Positions 31,305 to 40,459 of a stretch of DNA of 64,000 nucleotides are shown in pieces. A model generated the notes under the pieces. It was not told the DNA's origin. It worked only from the letters and a program-made list of their open reading frames with translations, and did no database searches. Numbering within the stretch: position 1 is the stretch's first letter; each line of letters starts with the position of its first letter. Both the position numbers and the translations under genes were made by a program. Origin of the DNA: Limivivens faecihominis (GTDB taxonomy: Bacteria > Bacillota > Clostridia > Lachnospirales > Lachnospiraceae); the NCBI RefSeq assembly GCF_020686945.1, contig NZ_JAJEPR010000002.1:62001-126000 (forward strand), given 5' to 3'.

Positions 31305-32672
31305 TTACCGGTCCGTCAGAGGAACATAGGGCTGCCGTTTGGCAACGCTTTTGTAAGCGGGACGGATGATCTTACCGTTGTTGGCCAGCTCTTCGATGCG
31401 GTGTGCGCTCCAGCCGGCCACGCGGGCCACGGCGAACATGGGAGTGAAAAGCTCGGGCGGCAGATCCAGCATACTGTAGACGAAGCCGCTGTAGAAATCC
31501 ACGTTGGCGCTGACGCCTTTGTAGATTTTCCGCTCCTCGCCGATGATGACAGGAGCCAGGCGCTCCACATTGGAGTAGAGACCAAATTCTTCCTCGCGGC
31601 CTTTTTCGGAAGCCAGGCTGTGGACGAAGGATTTGAGAATATTGGCACGGGGGTCGGAGATGGAGTAGACGGCGTGACCCATTCCGTAGATCAGACCTTG
31701 ATGATCGAAAGCTTCCCGGTTTAAGAGAGCCCTTAAGTAGGCGGAAATCTCCTCCTCGTCGGTCCAGTCCTTCACGACTTTTTTCATATCCTCAAACATG
31801 CGGACAACTTTGATGTTGGCGCCGCCGTGTTTGGGGCCTTTTAAGGAGCCGAGGGAGGCGGCCATGGAAGAGTAGGTGTCCGTTCCGGAGGAAGTGACCA
31901 CATGGGTGGTGAAGGTGGAGTTATTTCCGCCGCCGTGCTCCATGTGAAGGATCAGCACAAGATCCAGAATCCGGGCTTCCAGCTCCGTATATTTGCTGTC
32001 GGGCCGGAGAATGTGAAGGATATTCTCCGCCGTGGAAAGGCCGGGCACCGGGGGATGGATGAAAAGGCTGTTTCCGTCATGGTAATGGCTGTAGGCCTGA
32101 TAGCCGTAGACGCTCAAGACCGGGAAAAGAGCGATGAGCTGGATGCACTGGCGCAGCACGTTGGGAAGGGAGGTATCGTCCGCCCGGTTGTCGTAGGCAT
32201 AAAGAGTGAGGACGCTTCTGGCCAGTGTATTCATCATATCCTGGCTGGGGGCTTTTAAGATAATGTCCCGTACGAAACTTGTCGGGAGGGTCCGGTACTC
32301 TCCGATGAGGCGGGAAAAATCGGCCAGCTCTTTTTCATCGGGAAGGGAGCCGGAGAGCAGAAGATAGGCGATCTCCTCATAGCCGAACCGCTTGTCCCGG
32401 ATCAGGCCGCCAACCAGATCCTGAATGTTGTAGCCGCGGTAGAAAAGACGGCCCTCGCAGGGGATCATGTCGTTATCCTCGATGGTGTAGGAGATGATTT
32501 CGGAAATATCCGTCAATCCGGCGAGAACGCCTTTTCCGCTGATATCGCGTAGCCCTCGCTTGACTTCATACTTTCGGTAAAGCTCCTCGTCGATGCGGTC
32601 AATGCTGGCGCATCTCTTTGCGAGGTTTAAAATTTCGGGGGTGATTTCTGAGTAAGTGTTCTGTTCGTTCAT
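31305..32672 (-). CDS. gltA: Citrate synthase
   Basis: A 455-residue enzyme condensing acetyl-CoA and oxaloacetate. Catalytic regions are seen in LHMEHGGGNNSTFTTHVV, GPKHGGANIK, YGMGHAVYSISDPRA (His) and the Asp in SANVDFYSGFVY. The family is the clostridial type often annotated citrate/2-methylcitrate synthase. ATG 32672 has GGAGG 10 nt upstream; the longer frame would add 15 residues without a ribosome site. In a fermentative organism it probably serves glutamate synthesis through a partial TCA path. Transcribed alone, convergent with thrC. Confidence 0.92.
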   Translation of the reverse strand: MNEQNTYSEITPEILNLAKRCASIDRIDEELYRKYEVKRGLRDISGKGVLAGLTDISEIISYTIEDNDMIPCEGRLFYRGYNIQDLVGGLIRDKRFGYEEIAYLLLSGSLPDEKELADFSRLIGEYRTLPTSFVRDIILKAPSQDMMNTLARSVLTLYAYDNRADDTSLPNVLRQCIQLIALFPVLSVYGYQAYSHYHDGNSLFIHPPVPGLSTAENILHILRPDSKYTELEARILDLVLILHMEHGGGNNSTFTTHVVTSSGTDTYSSMAASLGSLKGPKHGGANIKVVRMFEDMKKVVKDWTDEEEISAYLRALLNREAFDHQGLIYGMGHAVYSISDPRANILKSFVHSLASEKGREEEFGLYSNVERLAPVIIGEERKIYKGVSANVDFYSGFVYSMLDLPPELFTPMFAVARVAGWSAHRIEELANNGKIIRPAYKSVAKRQPYVPLTDR

Positions 32673-32795
32673 ACTGTGTACCTCCTTACATTTTGGAGCT
32701 GCTTTGCAGCGGAGCAATTCGTAGACATCATTTTAGAGATATCATACCATAAAAAGTTCTTTTTGTGTGAAATTTTTACCAATTTGAATTTCTAG

Positions 32796-32824
32796 TTGCA
32801 TTTAAACCAAGTCTGGAGTATACT
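32796..32824 (+). promoter_or_regulatory. Promoter of 6S RNA
   Basis: TTGCAT (32796-32801), 17-bp spacer, TATACT (32819-32824). The expected start at about 32831 coincides with the first base of the RNA's closing stem. Confidence 0.75.
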
Positions 32825-32830
32825 AAGTGC

Positions 32831-33010
32831 ATATCCTGAGATGTGCGACAATCCCTTTATTTTGAACCTACATTTTTTTGTCATGGGATTCCTATATCGG
32901 TACCTTTGATGTCATGCCGTCATTATGGAATGGAAGACAGAGATTCTACCTGCGGTTGCCCACCTAGCTCTGCTAGGACTCAAAATACGGGAAACGGCAT
33001 TTTGGGATAT
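32831..33010 (+). ncRNA. ssrS: 6S RNA (SsrS), Firmicutes type
   Basis: About 180 nt with no coding potential. The ends pair over 12 positions (TATCCTGAGATG at 32832-32843 with CATTTTGGGATA near 32998-33009), the 6S closing stem. Internal blocks match Clostridia 6S as I recall them: TTTGAACCTACATTT, GGGATTCCTATATCGG, AAGACAGAGATTCTACCTGC, GGTTGCCCACCTAGC with AGGACTCAAAAT. 6S RNA mimics an open promoter and holds the housekeeping RNA polymerase in stationary phase. The promoter position and the downstream terminator support a discrete transcript. No covariance search was run. Confidence 0.8.
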
Positions 33011-33024
33011 TTTAAAGAAAAGTT

Positions 33025-33059
33025 ACCGCATGAGGCATAAAAGCCTTGTGCGGTTTTTT
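33025..33059 (+). terminator. Terminator downstream of 6S RNA
   Basis: A 12-bp stem with one G-U (ACCGCATGAGGC at 33025-33036 with GCCTTGTGCGGT at 33043-33054) and six T residues. It would end the 6S precursor about 50 nt beyond the mature end. Confidence 0.9.
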
Positions 33060-33068
33060 ATATTCTGA

Positions 33069-33097
33069 TGTACATAAGCTGGAAAATATGCTAGAAT
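33069..33097 (+). promoter_or_regulatory. Putative galM promoter with extended -10
   Basis: TGTACA (33069-33074), 17-bp spacer, TAGAAT (33092-33097) preceded directly by TGC, an extended -10. The last base of the -10 touches the first base of the palindromic element, so the element would form the transcript leader. Confidence 0.5.
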
Positions 33098-33241
33098 GTA
33101 ACTATTCAGAGCCAAGCAGATTTTTAGATAAAAGTGTGAGTCATGCTTGCATGAACGAACACTTTTGGCTGAAAATCTATTTGGCGAACAGCCACATCGA
33201 GATGAAGCGAAGCGGAATCGAGATGGGGGCTGAATAGTTAC
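33098..33241. repeat. 144-bp element with inverted ends and inner hairpin, galM leader
   Basis: The terminal inverted repeat GTAACTATTCAG (33098-33109) is matched by CTGAATAGTTAC (33230-33241), extended inward by GCC/GGC. Inside, a second hairpin of about 29 paired positions runs from AGATTTTTAG through AAAAGTGT to a CATGC-TTGCATG tip (33118-33182). Its right part holds ATCGAGATG twice. It has no ribosome site or convincing ORF. It resembles a small non-autonomous mobile or regulatory repeat. It ends 26 bp before the galM ATG. Confidence 0.75.
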
Positions 33242-33267
33242 TTCATGAGAAAGGGGATTTTTCAGTT

Positions 33268-34323
33268 ATGGGAATGACAAAAAGCGTATTTGGAAAAACT
33301 TCTAATGGGGAAGTGGTGCATCTGGTCACAGTCTCCAATCAGAAAGGCATGTCTATTGAGGTTCTGGACTACGGCGCTACGCTGGTGAGCGTCAATGTGC
33401 CGGATAAGGACGGACACACGGAGGACGTGGCTCTGGGCTATGACGATGTGCTGGATTATGAAAAAGGAGACGCGTATCTCGGAGCTACCGTCGGAAGATG
33501 CGGAAACCGTGTGGATCATGCAGAATTTTCCATCAATGGAAAAGAATACTTCATGGAAAAAAATGAAGGCGAGAACGTCTGCCACAGCGGTCCCAGATGC
33601 TACAGCCGCCGGATGTGGGATATGGAGCTTCTGGAGGAGGAGAACAGCGTGCGTTTCCATCTCGTGAGCCCGAATATGGACCAGGGCTTTCCAGGAACCT
33701 TTGAGGTGACTGTCACCTACACTCTCACAGAAGAAAATGAGCTGAAAATTCATTACAATGGTACCTGTGACCAGGATTCCCTGATCAATATGACGAACCA
33801 CAGCTATTTCAATCTGCATGGTCAGGACAGCGGAAAAACCGTGGAGGATCATCTCGTATGGATCGACGCGGACAGCTTCACTCCGGTGCGCGAGGATCTG
33901 ATCCCCACCGGCGAGATCCGTTCCGTGGAGGAAACTCCGCTGGATTTCCGTACGGCAAAAGAGTTGGGTAAGGATATCGCCGATCCCTACGAGCAGATGA
34001 AGATCGGTTCCGGCTATGACCACAACTTCGTGCTGAACCATTACGACGGAAAACTTCGCAGGGTGGCAGAGGTTAAGGAAGCGGAGAGCGGCCGAGTTAT
34101 GGAGGTCTTCACGGATCTTCCGGCGATGCAGGTTTATTCCGGAAACTTCCTGGCAGGAGGTCCTGCAGGAAAGAACGGCGCCGTCTATGTAAAGAGAAGC
34201 GGTCTTGCCATGGAGACCCAGTACTGCCCGGATGCGATCCATCATGAGAATTTCGTAAGCCCCATCCTGAAGGCAGGAGAGGTCTACGATACCGTGACCA
34301 TTTATAAATTCCACGCAGAATAA
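33268..34323 (+). CDS. galM: Aldose 1-epimerase (galactose mutarotase)
   Basis: A 351-residue enzyme interconverting alpha and beta anomers of hexoses, feeding the Leloir pathway. Family motifs: GATVGRCGNRVDHAEFSING, GENVCHSGPRCYSRRMWD, the catalytic His in NMTNHSYFNLHGQ, and the catalytic Glu in SGLAMETQYCPDAIHH. GAAAGGGG precedes the ATG by about 12 nt, immediately after the palindromic element. No other galactose gene is near. Confidence 0.9.
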   Translation: MGMTKSVFGKTSNGEVVHLVTVSNQKGMSIEVLDYGATLVSVNVPDKDGHTEDVALGYDDVLDYEKGDAYLGATVGRCGNRVDHAEFSINGKEYFMEKNEGENVCHSGPRCYSRRMWDMELLEEENSVRFHLVSPNMDQGFPGTFEVTVTYTLTEENELKIHYNGTCDQDSLINMTNHSYFNLHGQDSGKTVEDHLVWIDADSFTPVREDLIPTGEIRSVEETPLDFRTAKELGKDIADPYEQMKIGSGYDHNFVLNHYDGKLRRVAEVKEAESGRVMEVFTDLPAMQVYSGNFLAGGPAGKNGAVYVKRSGLAMETQYCPDAIHHENFVSPILKAGEVYDTVTIYKFHAE

Positions 34324-34407
34324 TCAGGAGCATGTTTTCATCAAAACCGGATATACATGTAAAAGACAGGGCGGATCAACTGCTTTGACTGGAAAGGAGT
34401 ACCGGTT

Positions 34408-35826
34408 TTGGGGAGACAGGCATGGAAAAAAGGTGCATTTCTGACAGTTTCACTTTTAAGTGCCGCTTTTTTCGGAAGACTGGAGCGGATCTCACGGACC
34501 GTCTATCTGGGGGAAACCGAAGAGCAGGAGCTTGTCCGGAAAACGGAGACAGAAAAAGAGCCGCCGGAAACGGCTGTTGAGACGATCATTGAGACAGAAA
34601 CCGAGGAAACAGAAAAGCAGACAGAAGTGAAAAAAGAGACCGGCCGGATCCGCGTACTGATCCGGTCGGATGATTTTGCAGAGCTTTCTCATGAGGAGCT
34701 CCGGATCCTTTGCAAGGAGAAAGGGCTGCTTTTGGAAAAAGGGGAAGAAAAGCCGCTGGAAAAAGAGGAGGAACTTTTCTTTTCGGCAGAAGCTTCCCTG
34801 AAAACGGGAGAGAGCGTGATGCTCACCGGAAAAGACGGGGAGGGCTGTTTTTCTGTTTTGGGACTCAAACGGGGATACGAAGATCCTGTTTTTGAGGGGA
34901 GTCTTACGATTCTTCGGAGAAAAGAAGGTTTCCTTCTCATCAATGAACTGCCGCTGGAGAGCTATATCCGGAAGGTGATTCCCAGCGAAATGCCTTCCTC
35001 TTATCCTCTGGAGGCACTGAAGGCCCAGGCGGTCTGTGCCCGTACCTATGCGGTGAAGCAGATGGAAAATCACCGGATGGAGGAGGATATCCCTGCGGAC
35101 GTGGATGACAGCGTCTCCTATCAGGTCTATAACAGCCAGCCTGAAAACGACAGATCCCGGCAGGCGGCCGAAGAGACCAAAGGCCTGGTGATGGCGAAAG
35201 ATGGAAAACTGGTGGATGCCCTCTATTATTCGACCTCCTGCGGCCTGCAGCTCGATCAGGATCTTTCCCTGGAACCGGTTTTTGCCGCCTTTCTTTCTGT
35301 AAAGCATGAGGGAGACTATGAAAAAGACGAGCCCTGGTACCGCTGGAATGTCTATTTTCCTGTGGAACGGCTGGCGGAGCTGGCGGCGGAAAACGGATAC
35401 GGGGAGATCGGGACCGTGACGGAACTGATTCCGGAGAAGCGGGAGAGTTCTGGCTGTCTTTCTGCTTTGACAATCCGGGGCAGTGCGGGAAATGCAGAAG
35501 TGGACGGCGAGTATGCCATCCGGAAATTTTTAAACCCGTCAGGACTTCAGGTGAATTTGAAAAACGGGAAAGCAGCTCCGGAACTCGGGATGCTTCCGAG
35601 CGCCTTTTTCTATCTGGTGCCCTCCTATGAGGGGGAAAAACTTCTGGGTTACGAGCTCATCGGCGGCGGTTACGGCCATGGCCGGGGCTTAAGTCAGAAC
35701 GGAGCCAGGGGAATGGCAGAGAAAGGAAAGACCTTTTTAGAGATTTTAAAATATTACTATGGGGAGATCGAACTTCATGATGCGTTGGATACAGGAGATC
35801 AGAGCTTTATTAAAAAGGATCAGTAA
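34408..35826 (+). CDS. SpoIID/LytB domain protein
   Basis: A 472-residue secreted or membrane-anchored protein. A signal-anchor (about residues 8-24) is followed by an acidic Glu/Thr-rich linker and the SpoIID domain: NELPLESYIRKVIPSEMPSS with the Glu equivalent to the catalytic residue of SpoIID, EALKAQAVCARTYAVKQM, and near the end GYGHGRGLSQNGARGMAEKG. SpoIID is a lytic transglycosylase of forespore engulfment; LytB enhances amidase. Translation starts at TTG 34408 behind GGAAAGGAG, the only plausible codon. Its 3' end overlaps the next gene by about 50 bp. Whether it acts in sporulation or in growth is open. Confidence 0.86.
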   Translation: MGRQAWKKGAFLTVSLLSAAFFGRLERISRTVYLGETEEQELVRKTETEKEPPETAVETIIETETEETEKQTEVKKETGRIRVLIRSDDFAELSHEELRILCKEKGLLLEKGEEKPLEKEEELFFSAEASLKTGESVMLTGKDGEGCFSVLGLKRGYEDPVFEGSLTILRRKEGFLLINELPLESYIRKVIPSEMPSSYPLEALKAQAVCARTYAVKQMENHRMEEDIPADVDDSVSYQVYNSQPENDRSRQAAEETKGLVMAKDGKLVDALYYSTSCGLQLDQDLSLEPVFAAFLSVKHEGDYEKDEPWYRWNVYFPVERLAELAAENGYGEIGTVTELIPEKRESSGCLSALTIRGSAGNAEVDGEYAIRKFLNPSGLQVNLKNGKAAPELGMLPSAFFYLVPSYEGEKLLGYELIGGGYGHGRGLSQNGARGMAEKGKTFLEILKYYYGEIELHDALDTGDQSFIKKDQ

Positions 35827-36598
35827 AGCCCGGGTGGATGCCTATGCCGCTCAGTCGGCATTTTATCTTATCATGGGTTTTATTCCCTTTATCATGCTCC
35901 TTCTGACTCTGCTCCAGTATACGACGGTGACAAAAACTGATGCCATGGAGCTTCTGATGCAGATTTTTCCGGTTTCGTTCCAGAGATTTCTGGAAGATAT
36001 TGTTTCGGAGATTTATGTGAAATCGACGACCGTAATGTCGCTCAGTGTGATCGCGGCGGTCTGGGCCTGCGGCAGAGGGGTTCTGGCTATCACGAACGGA
36101 CTCAACTCCGTCAACGGGCTGGAAGAAACAAGAAATTATCTTTTCCGCCGGATCCGTTCCGGATTTTATGTGGTGATTCTTGTTCTCTCGATTGTGCTGG
36201 CGCTGGTGCTTTTTGTATTCGGAAATGCAGTTCATGATGTGCTGATTGACCGACTGACTTTCCTGCGAAAGTTTTCGGGGATGCTGATCTGGCTCCGTAC
36301 GGCGGGCACGGTCATCGCCTTAAGCCTTCTCATGGCAGCCATGTATACGTTTCTGCCCAACCAGCCGAGAAAATTCCGAAGCCAGCTTCCGGGAGCAGCG
36401 GTGACAGCCTTGAGCTGGTCCCTTTTTTCCTATGCGTTTTCCATTTATCTGGAGCTTCGTTCCGATGCTGTGAGTATTTACGGAAGCCTGACCACCGTGG
36501 TCATGCTGATGCTGTGGCTCTATTTCTGCATGTGGCTGATCTTTTTCGGAGCTATGCTCAATGTGGTCATCGAAGAAAAAACTGGGAAGAGGTCTTGA
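35777..36598 (+). CDS. YihY/virulence factor BrkB family membrane protein
   Basis: About 273 residues with six predicted helices of the BrkB/YihY family (PF03631), formerly misnamed RNase BN. The family motifs AAQSAFYLIMGFIPFIMLLL near the start and SLTTVVMLMLWLYFCMWLIF near the end are clear. ATG 35777 follows GGGGAGA and lies inside the SpoIID gene, giving coupled translation; an in-frame ATG at 35759 is possible. Function in Gram-positives is unknown. The -35 of the phenylalanine T-box promoter overlaps its stop codon. Confidence 0.85.
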   Translation: MMRWIQEIRALLKRISKARVDAYAAQSAFYLIMGFIPFIMLLLTLLQYTTVTKTDAMELLMQIFPVSFQRFLEDIVSEIYVKSTTVMSLSVIAAVWACGRGVLAITNGLNSVNGLEETRNYLFRRIRSGFYVVILVLSIVLALVLFVFGNAVHDVLIDRLTFLRKFSGMLIWLRTAGTVIALSLLMAAMYTFLPNQPRKFRSQLPGAAVTALSWSLFSYAFSIYLELRSDAVSIYGSLTTVVMLMLWLYFCMWLIFFGAMLNVVIEEKTGKRS

Positions 36599-36623
36599 CA
36601 AAACCAATCCGGCGAGATAGAAT
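36595..36623 (+). promoter_or_regulatory. Promoter of the pheST T-box transcript
   Basis: Consensus TTGACA (36595-36600), overlapping the stop of the preceding gene, 17-bp spacer, TAGAAT (36618-36623). Confidence 0.8.
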
Positions 36624-36629
36624 GTTTGC

Positions 36630-36885
36630 AGTGTTACAGGCTATGATGGTGACAAGTAGGAGATTCATTTCCAGCAGAGAGGAAGAGTCAGCGGCTGAAA
36701 GCTTTTCCAGGTTCTTTGAACGATCCGAATTTCACACCGGAGCTTTTCTCCTGAAGCGACAGTAGGGAGAGACGTTTCATGCGCGTTAAGCATTTCAAGC
36801 GCCTGCCTATTTGGCGGGAAATCGGGTGGTACCGCGGAACTTTTATGGCTTCGTCCCTTTTACAGGGATGGAGCCTTTTTATTAT
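36630..36885 (+). promoter_or_regulatory. T-box riboswitch, phenylalanine (specifier TTC)
   Basis: The leader has stem I with AGAGAGGAAGAGTC, a specifier TTC (36731-36733) in CCGAATTTCACACC, and the T-box GGGTGGTACCGCGG (36824-36837). The terminator GGCTTCGTCCC/GGGATGGAGCC (36847-36875) runs into TTTTT. Uncharged tRNA-Phe would relieve termination and raise pheST expression about 110 bp downstream. The specifier matches the downstream genes. Confidence 0.92.
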
Positions 36886-36990
36886 ACCAGGGCAGAAAGT
36901 TCAAAAAATTGTTCGTGCCTGCACGATAAGACTTTTGACTTTGGATCCCGCTTGTGGTAAACCCCAGAAAAAATAAAGGAGAGATTCATC

Positions 36991-38013
36991 ATGATGAGAG
37001 AACAGTTGAAGGCCATCAGAGAAGAGGCAATCAAGCAGATTCAGGATTCCGGCAATCTGGACAAGCTCAACGATGTCCGGGTGGCATTTCTTGGAAAAAA
37101 GGGACAGCTGACTGCTGTTTTGAAAGGTATGAAGGATGTGGCACAGGAGGAGCGCCCGGTTGTAGGCCAGCTGGTAAACGATACCCGTGCTTCCATTGAG
37201 AAAGCTCTGGAGGAGACCAAAAAGAAACTCGAGGAAAAAGCCAGGGAAGAGCAGATGAAGAGAGAGGTCATCGACGTAACTCTCCCGGCCAAGAAGATCA
37301 ATATGGGTCATCGTCATCCCAACAATATCGCGCTCGAAGAGGTTGAGCGGATTTTCGTCGGCATGGGCTATGAGATTATGGACGGCCCCGAGGTGGAGTA
37401 CGACCTTTACAACTTCGAGAAACTGAACATTCCGGCAAACCATCCGGCAAAGGATGAGCAGGATACCTTCTATATAAATAAGGACATCGTGCTTCGTACC
37501 CAGACTTCTCCGGTACAGGCCCGTGTCATGGAGCAGGGCAAGCTTCCGATCCGTATGCTTTCCCCGGGACGTGTTTACCGTTCCGATGAGGTGGACGCTA
37601 CCCATTCTCCTTCCTTCCATCAGATCGAGGGCCTGGTTGTAGACAAAGGCATCACCTTTGCAGACCTTAAAGGTACTCTGGCAGAGTTCGCGAAAGAGCT
37701 TTTCGGACCGGAGACCAAGACGAAATTCCGTCCCCATCACTTCCCCTTCACGGAGCCCAGCGCCGAGATGGATGTGACCTGCTTCAAATGCGGCGGAACC
37801 GGCTGCCGTTTCTGCAAGGGCAGCGGCTGGATTGAGATCCTCGGCTGCGGTATGGTTCATCCCCATGTATTTGAAATGTGCGGTATCGATCCTGAAGAAT
37901 ACACCGGCTTTGCTTTCGGCGTAGGTCTGGAGCGTATCGCACTTCTGAAATATGAGATTGACGACATGAGACTGCTGTACGAAAACGACATCCGTTTCCT
38001 GAAACAGTTCTGA
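36991..38013 (+). CDS. pheS: Phenylalanine-tRNA ligase alpha subunit
   Basis: A 340-residue class II synthetase subunit; with PheT it forms the alpha2beta2 enzyme charging tRNA-Phe. An N-terminal coiled coil (residues 1-90) precedes the catalytic core. Motif 2 is near SPGRVYRSDEVDATHSPSFH and motif 3 is GFAFGVGLERIALLKY. A Cys-rich strip TCFKCGGTGCRFCKG before motif 3 is common in Firmicutes. AAAGGAGAG precedes the ATG. It is controlled by the Phe T-box; pheT starts 17 bp later. Confidence 0.97.
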   Translation: MMREQLKAIREEAIKQIQDSGNLDKLNDVRVAFLGKKGQLTAVLKGMKDVAQEERPVVGQLVNDTRASIEKALEETKKKLEEKAREEQMKREVIDVTLPAKKINMGHRHPNNIALEEVERIFVGMGYEIMDGPEVEYDLYNFEKLNIPANHPAKDEQDTFYINKDIVLRTQTSPVQARVMEQGKLPIRMLSPGRVYRSDEVDATHSPSFHQIEGLVVDKGITFADLKGTLAEFAKELFGPETKTKFRPHHFPFTEPSAEMDVTCFKCGGTGCRFCKGSGWIEILGCGMVHPHVFEMCGIDPEEYTGFAFGVGLERIALLKYEIDDMRLLYENDIRFLKQF

Positions 38014-38030
38014 TAGGAGGAGAAGAAAAA

Positions 38031-40448
38031 ATGAATACATCACTTTCCTGGATTAAGGCATATGTACCGGGGCTGGACGTGACAGCGCAGGAATACACCG
38101 ACGCCATGACACTGACCGGTACCAAAGTGGAAACTTTTGAAAAACTGGACGCAGACCTGGACAAGATCGTCATCGGACAGATCCTTTCCATCGAGCGTCA
38201 TCCGGATGCGGATAAGCTCATCATCTGCCAGGTAAATATCGGCGAGAAGACGATTCAGATCGTTACCGGCGCTCCTAACGTTCATGTGGGCGACAAGGTT
38301 CCGGTTGTGCTGGACGGCGGCCGTGTGGCAGGAGGCCATGACGGAAAGAAGACTCCGGGCGGCATCCCCATCAAAAAAGGAAAACTCCGCGGTATCGAGT
38401 CCGACGGTATGATGTGCTCCATCGAGGAACTGGGTTCCAGCAGAGATATGTATCCGGAAGCTCCGGAGTACGGCATCTACATTTTTCCGGAGGATGCAGT
38501 GGTAGGAGAGAGCGCAGTCAAGGCTCTTGGCCTGGATGACGTGGTTTTCGAGTATGAGATCACTTCCAACCGTGTGGACTGCTACAGCGTCATCGGTATT
38601 GCCCGTGAGGCAGCAGCTACCTTCCACAAAGAGTTCAAACCGCCCGTTGTCACCGCTACCGGAAACAGCGAGGACGTTCACGACTATGTGAAAGTTACCG
38701 TAAAGGATACCGACCTCTGCCCGCGTTACTGCGCGAGAGTCGTAAAAAATATCAAGATCGCTCCCTCTCCCGTATGGATGCAGAGAAGACTGGCTTCCAA
38801 CGGAATCCGTCCGATCAACAACATCGTTGATATCACCAACTATGTGATGGAAGAGTACGGCCAGCCGATGCACGCTTATGATTATGACACCCTGGCAGGC
38901 CATGAGATCGTTGTCCGCCGGGCCGGAGCTGACGAGAAATTCGTAACCCTGGATGGTCAGGAGCGCACCATGGATGAGAACGTGCTGATGATCTGCGACG
39001 GTGAGAAAGCTGTTGGTATCGCAGGTATCATGGGTGGAGAAAACTCCATGATCACAGACGACGTCAAGACCATGATGTTTGAGGCAGCCTGCTTCGATGG
39101 CACCAACATCCGTCTCTCTGCAAAACGCATCGGTCTCCGTACGGACGCTTCCGGTAAGTTCGAGAAGGGCCTGGATCCCAACAATGCGGAGGATGCCATC
39201 AACCGTGCCTGCCAGCTGATCGAGGAGCTGGGCGCGGGTGAGGTAGTTGGCGGCATGGTAGACGTTTACACGAAGAAAAAAGAGCCGGTTCGCATTCCGT
39301 TCCAGCCGGAGCGCATCAACGCCCTTCTGGGAACCGATGTTTCCGAGGAGGATATGCTTTCTTACTTCAAGAAGATTGATCTCGGTTATGACGCTGAGAA
39401 GAGAGAGGTCATTGCACCGACCTTCCGTCATGACCTGTTCCGCATGGCTGATCTGGCTGAGGAGGTTGCCCGTTTCTACGGCTATGACAACATCCCGACC
39501 ACCCTGCCGAAAGGAGAGTCTACCCTTGGTAAGCTTCCGTTCGAGGTGCGGATCGAGGGTATCGCAAGAGATGTGGCTGAGTTCTCCGGTTTCTCCGAGA
39601 GCATGAACTACTCCTTCGAGAGCCCGAAGGTATTTGATAAACTCCTGATTCCGGAAGACAGCGAGCTTCGGAAACCGATTGTGATTTCCAACCCTCTGGG
39701 TGAGGATTTCAGCGTGATGAGAACCCTGCCCCTGAACGGCATGCTTTCTTCCCTGGCTTTCAACTATAATCACAGAAATAAAAATGTCCGTCTCTATGAG
39801 CTGGCAAAGGTCTACCTTCCGAAGACACTTCCGCTGACCGAACTTCCGGACGAGCGGGTACAGTTCACCATGGGTATGTACGGCGAGGGTGACTTCTATG
39901 TGATGAAGGGTGTGGTAGAGGAGTTCTTCTCCAAAGCAGGCATCCGCGGCAAGATCAGTTATGATCCCAAGGCAGGCAAGACCTTCCTGCATCCGGGCCG
40001 TCAGGCAAACATCATCTACAACGGTGAGGTGATGGGTTATCTCGGTGAGATTCATCCCCAGGTAGCAGACAACTACGGTATCGGCGACAAGACCTATGTG
40101 GCAGTTCTTGACATGCCTGTTGTTGTGAAATATGCAGATTTCGACCGGAAATTCACCGGTATTGCCCGTTTCCCGGCAGTTACCAGAGACCTGAGCATGG
40201 TGGTTCCTCACGAGATTCTGGCAGGCGATATCGAGGATATGATCGTACAGCGCGGCGGCAAGATTCTCGAGAGCTATCAGCTCTTCGATGTATATGAAGG
40301 TTCCCAGATCAAGGCCGGTTATAAATCCATGGCTTATTCCGTGGTATTCCGTGCAAAAGACAAGACCCTGGAGGAGAGCGAGATCAATACAGCCATGAAG
40401 AAGATCCTGAACGGTCTTTCTTCCATGGGAATCGAGCTTCGTCAGTAA
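38031..40448 (+). CDS. pheT: Phenylalanine-tRNA ligase beta subunit
   Basis: An 805-residue subunit with the full domain chain: an EMAP/tRNA-binding fold (about 40-155), B3/B4 editing domain, B5 DNA-binding-like domain, the catalytic-like core, and a C-terminal FDX-ACB anticodon-binding domain (RFPAVTRDLSMVVPHEI region to the end). It begins MNTSLSWIKAYVPGLDV, the standard start, with TAGGAGGAG upstream. It hydrolyses mischarged Tyr-tRNA-Phe through B3/B4. Codon use is strongly biased, as in other highly expressed genes here. Confidence 0.97.
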   Translation: MNTSLSWIKAYVPGLDVTAQEYTDAMTLTGTKVETFEKLDADLDKIVIGQILSIERHPDADKLIICQVNIGEKTIQIVTGAPNVHVGDKVPVVLDGGRVAGGHDGKKTPGGIPIKKGKLRGIESDGMMCSIEELGSSRDMYPEAPEYGIYIFPEDAVVGESAVKALGLDDVVFEYEITSNRVDCYSVIGIAREAAATFHKEFKPPVVTATGNSEDVHDYVKVTVKDTDLCPRYCARVVKNIKIAPSPVWMQRRLASNGIRPINNIVDITNYVMEEYGQPMHAYDYDTLAGHEIVVRRAGADEKFVTLDGQERTMDENVLMICDGEKAVGIAGIMGGENSMITDDVKTMMFEAACFDGTNIRLSAKRIGLRTDASGKFEKGLDPNNAEDAINRACQLIEELGAGEVVGGMVDVYTKKKEPVRIPFQPERINALLGTDVSEEDMLSYFKKIDLGYDAEKREVIAPTFRHDLFRMADLAEEVARFYGYDNIPTTLPKGESTLGKLPFEVRIEGIARDVAEFSGFSESMNYSFESPKVFDKLLIPEDSELRKPIVISNPLGEDFSVMRTLPLNGMLSSLAFNYNHRNKNVRLYELAKVYLPKTLPLTELPDERVQFTMGMYGEGDFYVMKGVVEEFFSKAGIRGKISYDPKAGKTFLHPGRQANIIYNGEVMGYLGEIHPQVADNYGIGDKTYVAVLDMPVVVKYADFDRKFTGIARFPAVTRDLSMVVPHEILAGDIEDMIVQRGGKILESYQLFDVYEGSQIKAGYKSMAYSVVFRAKDKTLEESEINTAMKKILNGLSSMGIELRQ

Positions 40449-40459
40449 GGAAAATAAAA

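Noticed and set aside
33046..33237. 63-codon plus-strand frame before galM
   Set aside because: It lies almost wholly inside the inverted-repeat element and has no ribosome site.
36779..36976. 65-codon frame in the pheST leader
   Set aside because: It overlaps the T-box motif and terminator; no independent coding signal.
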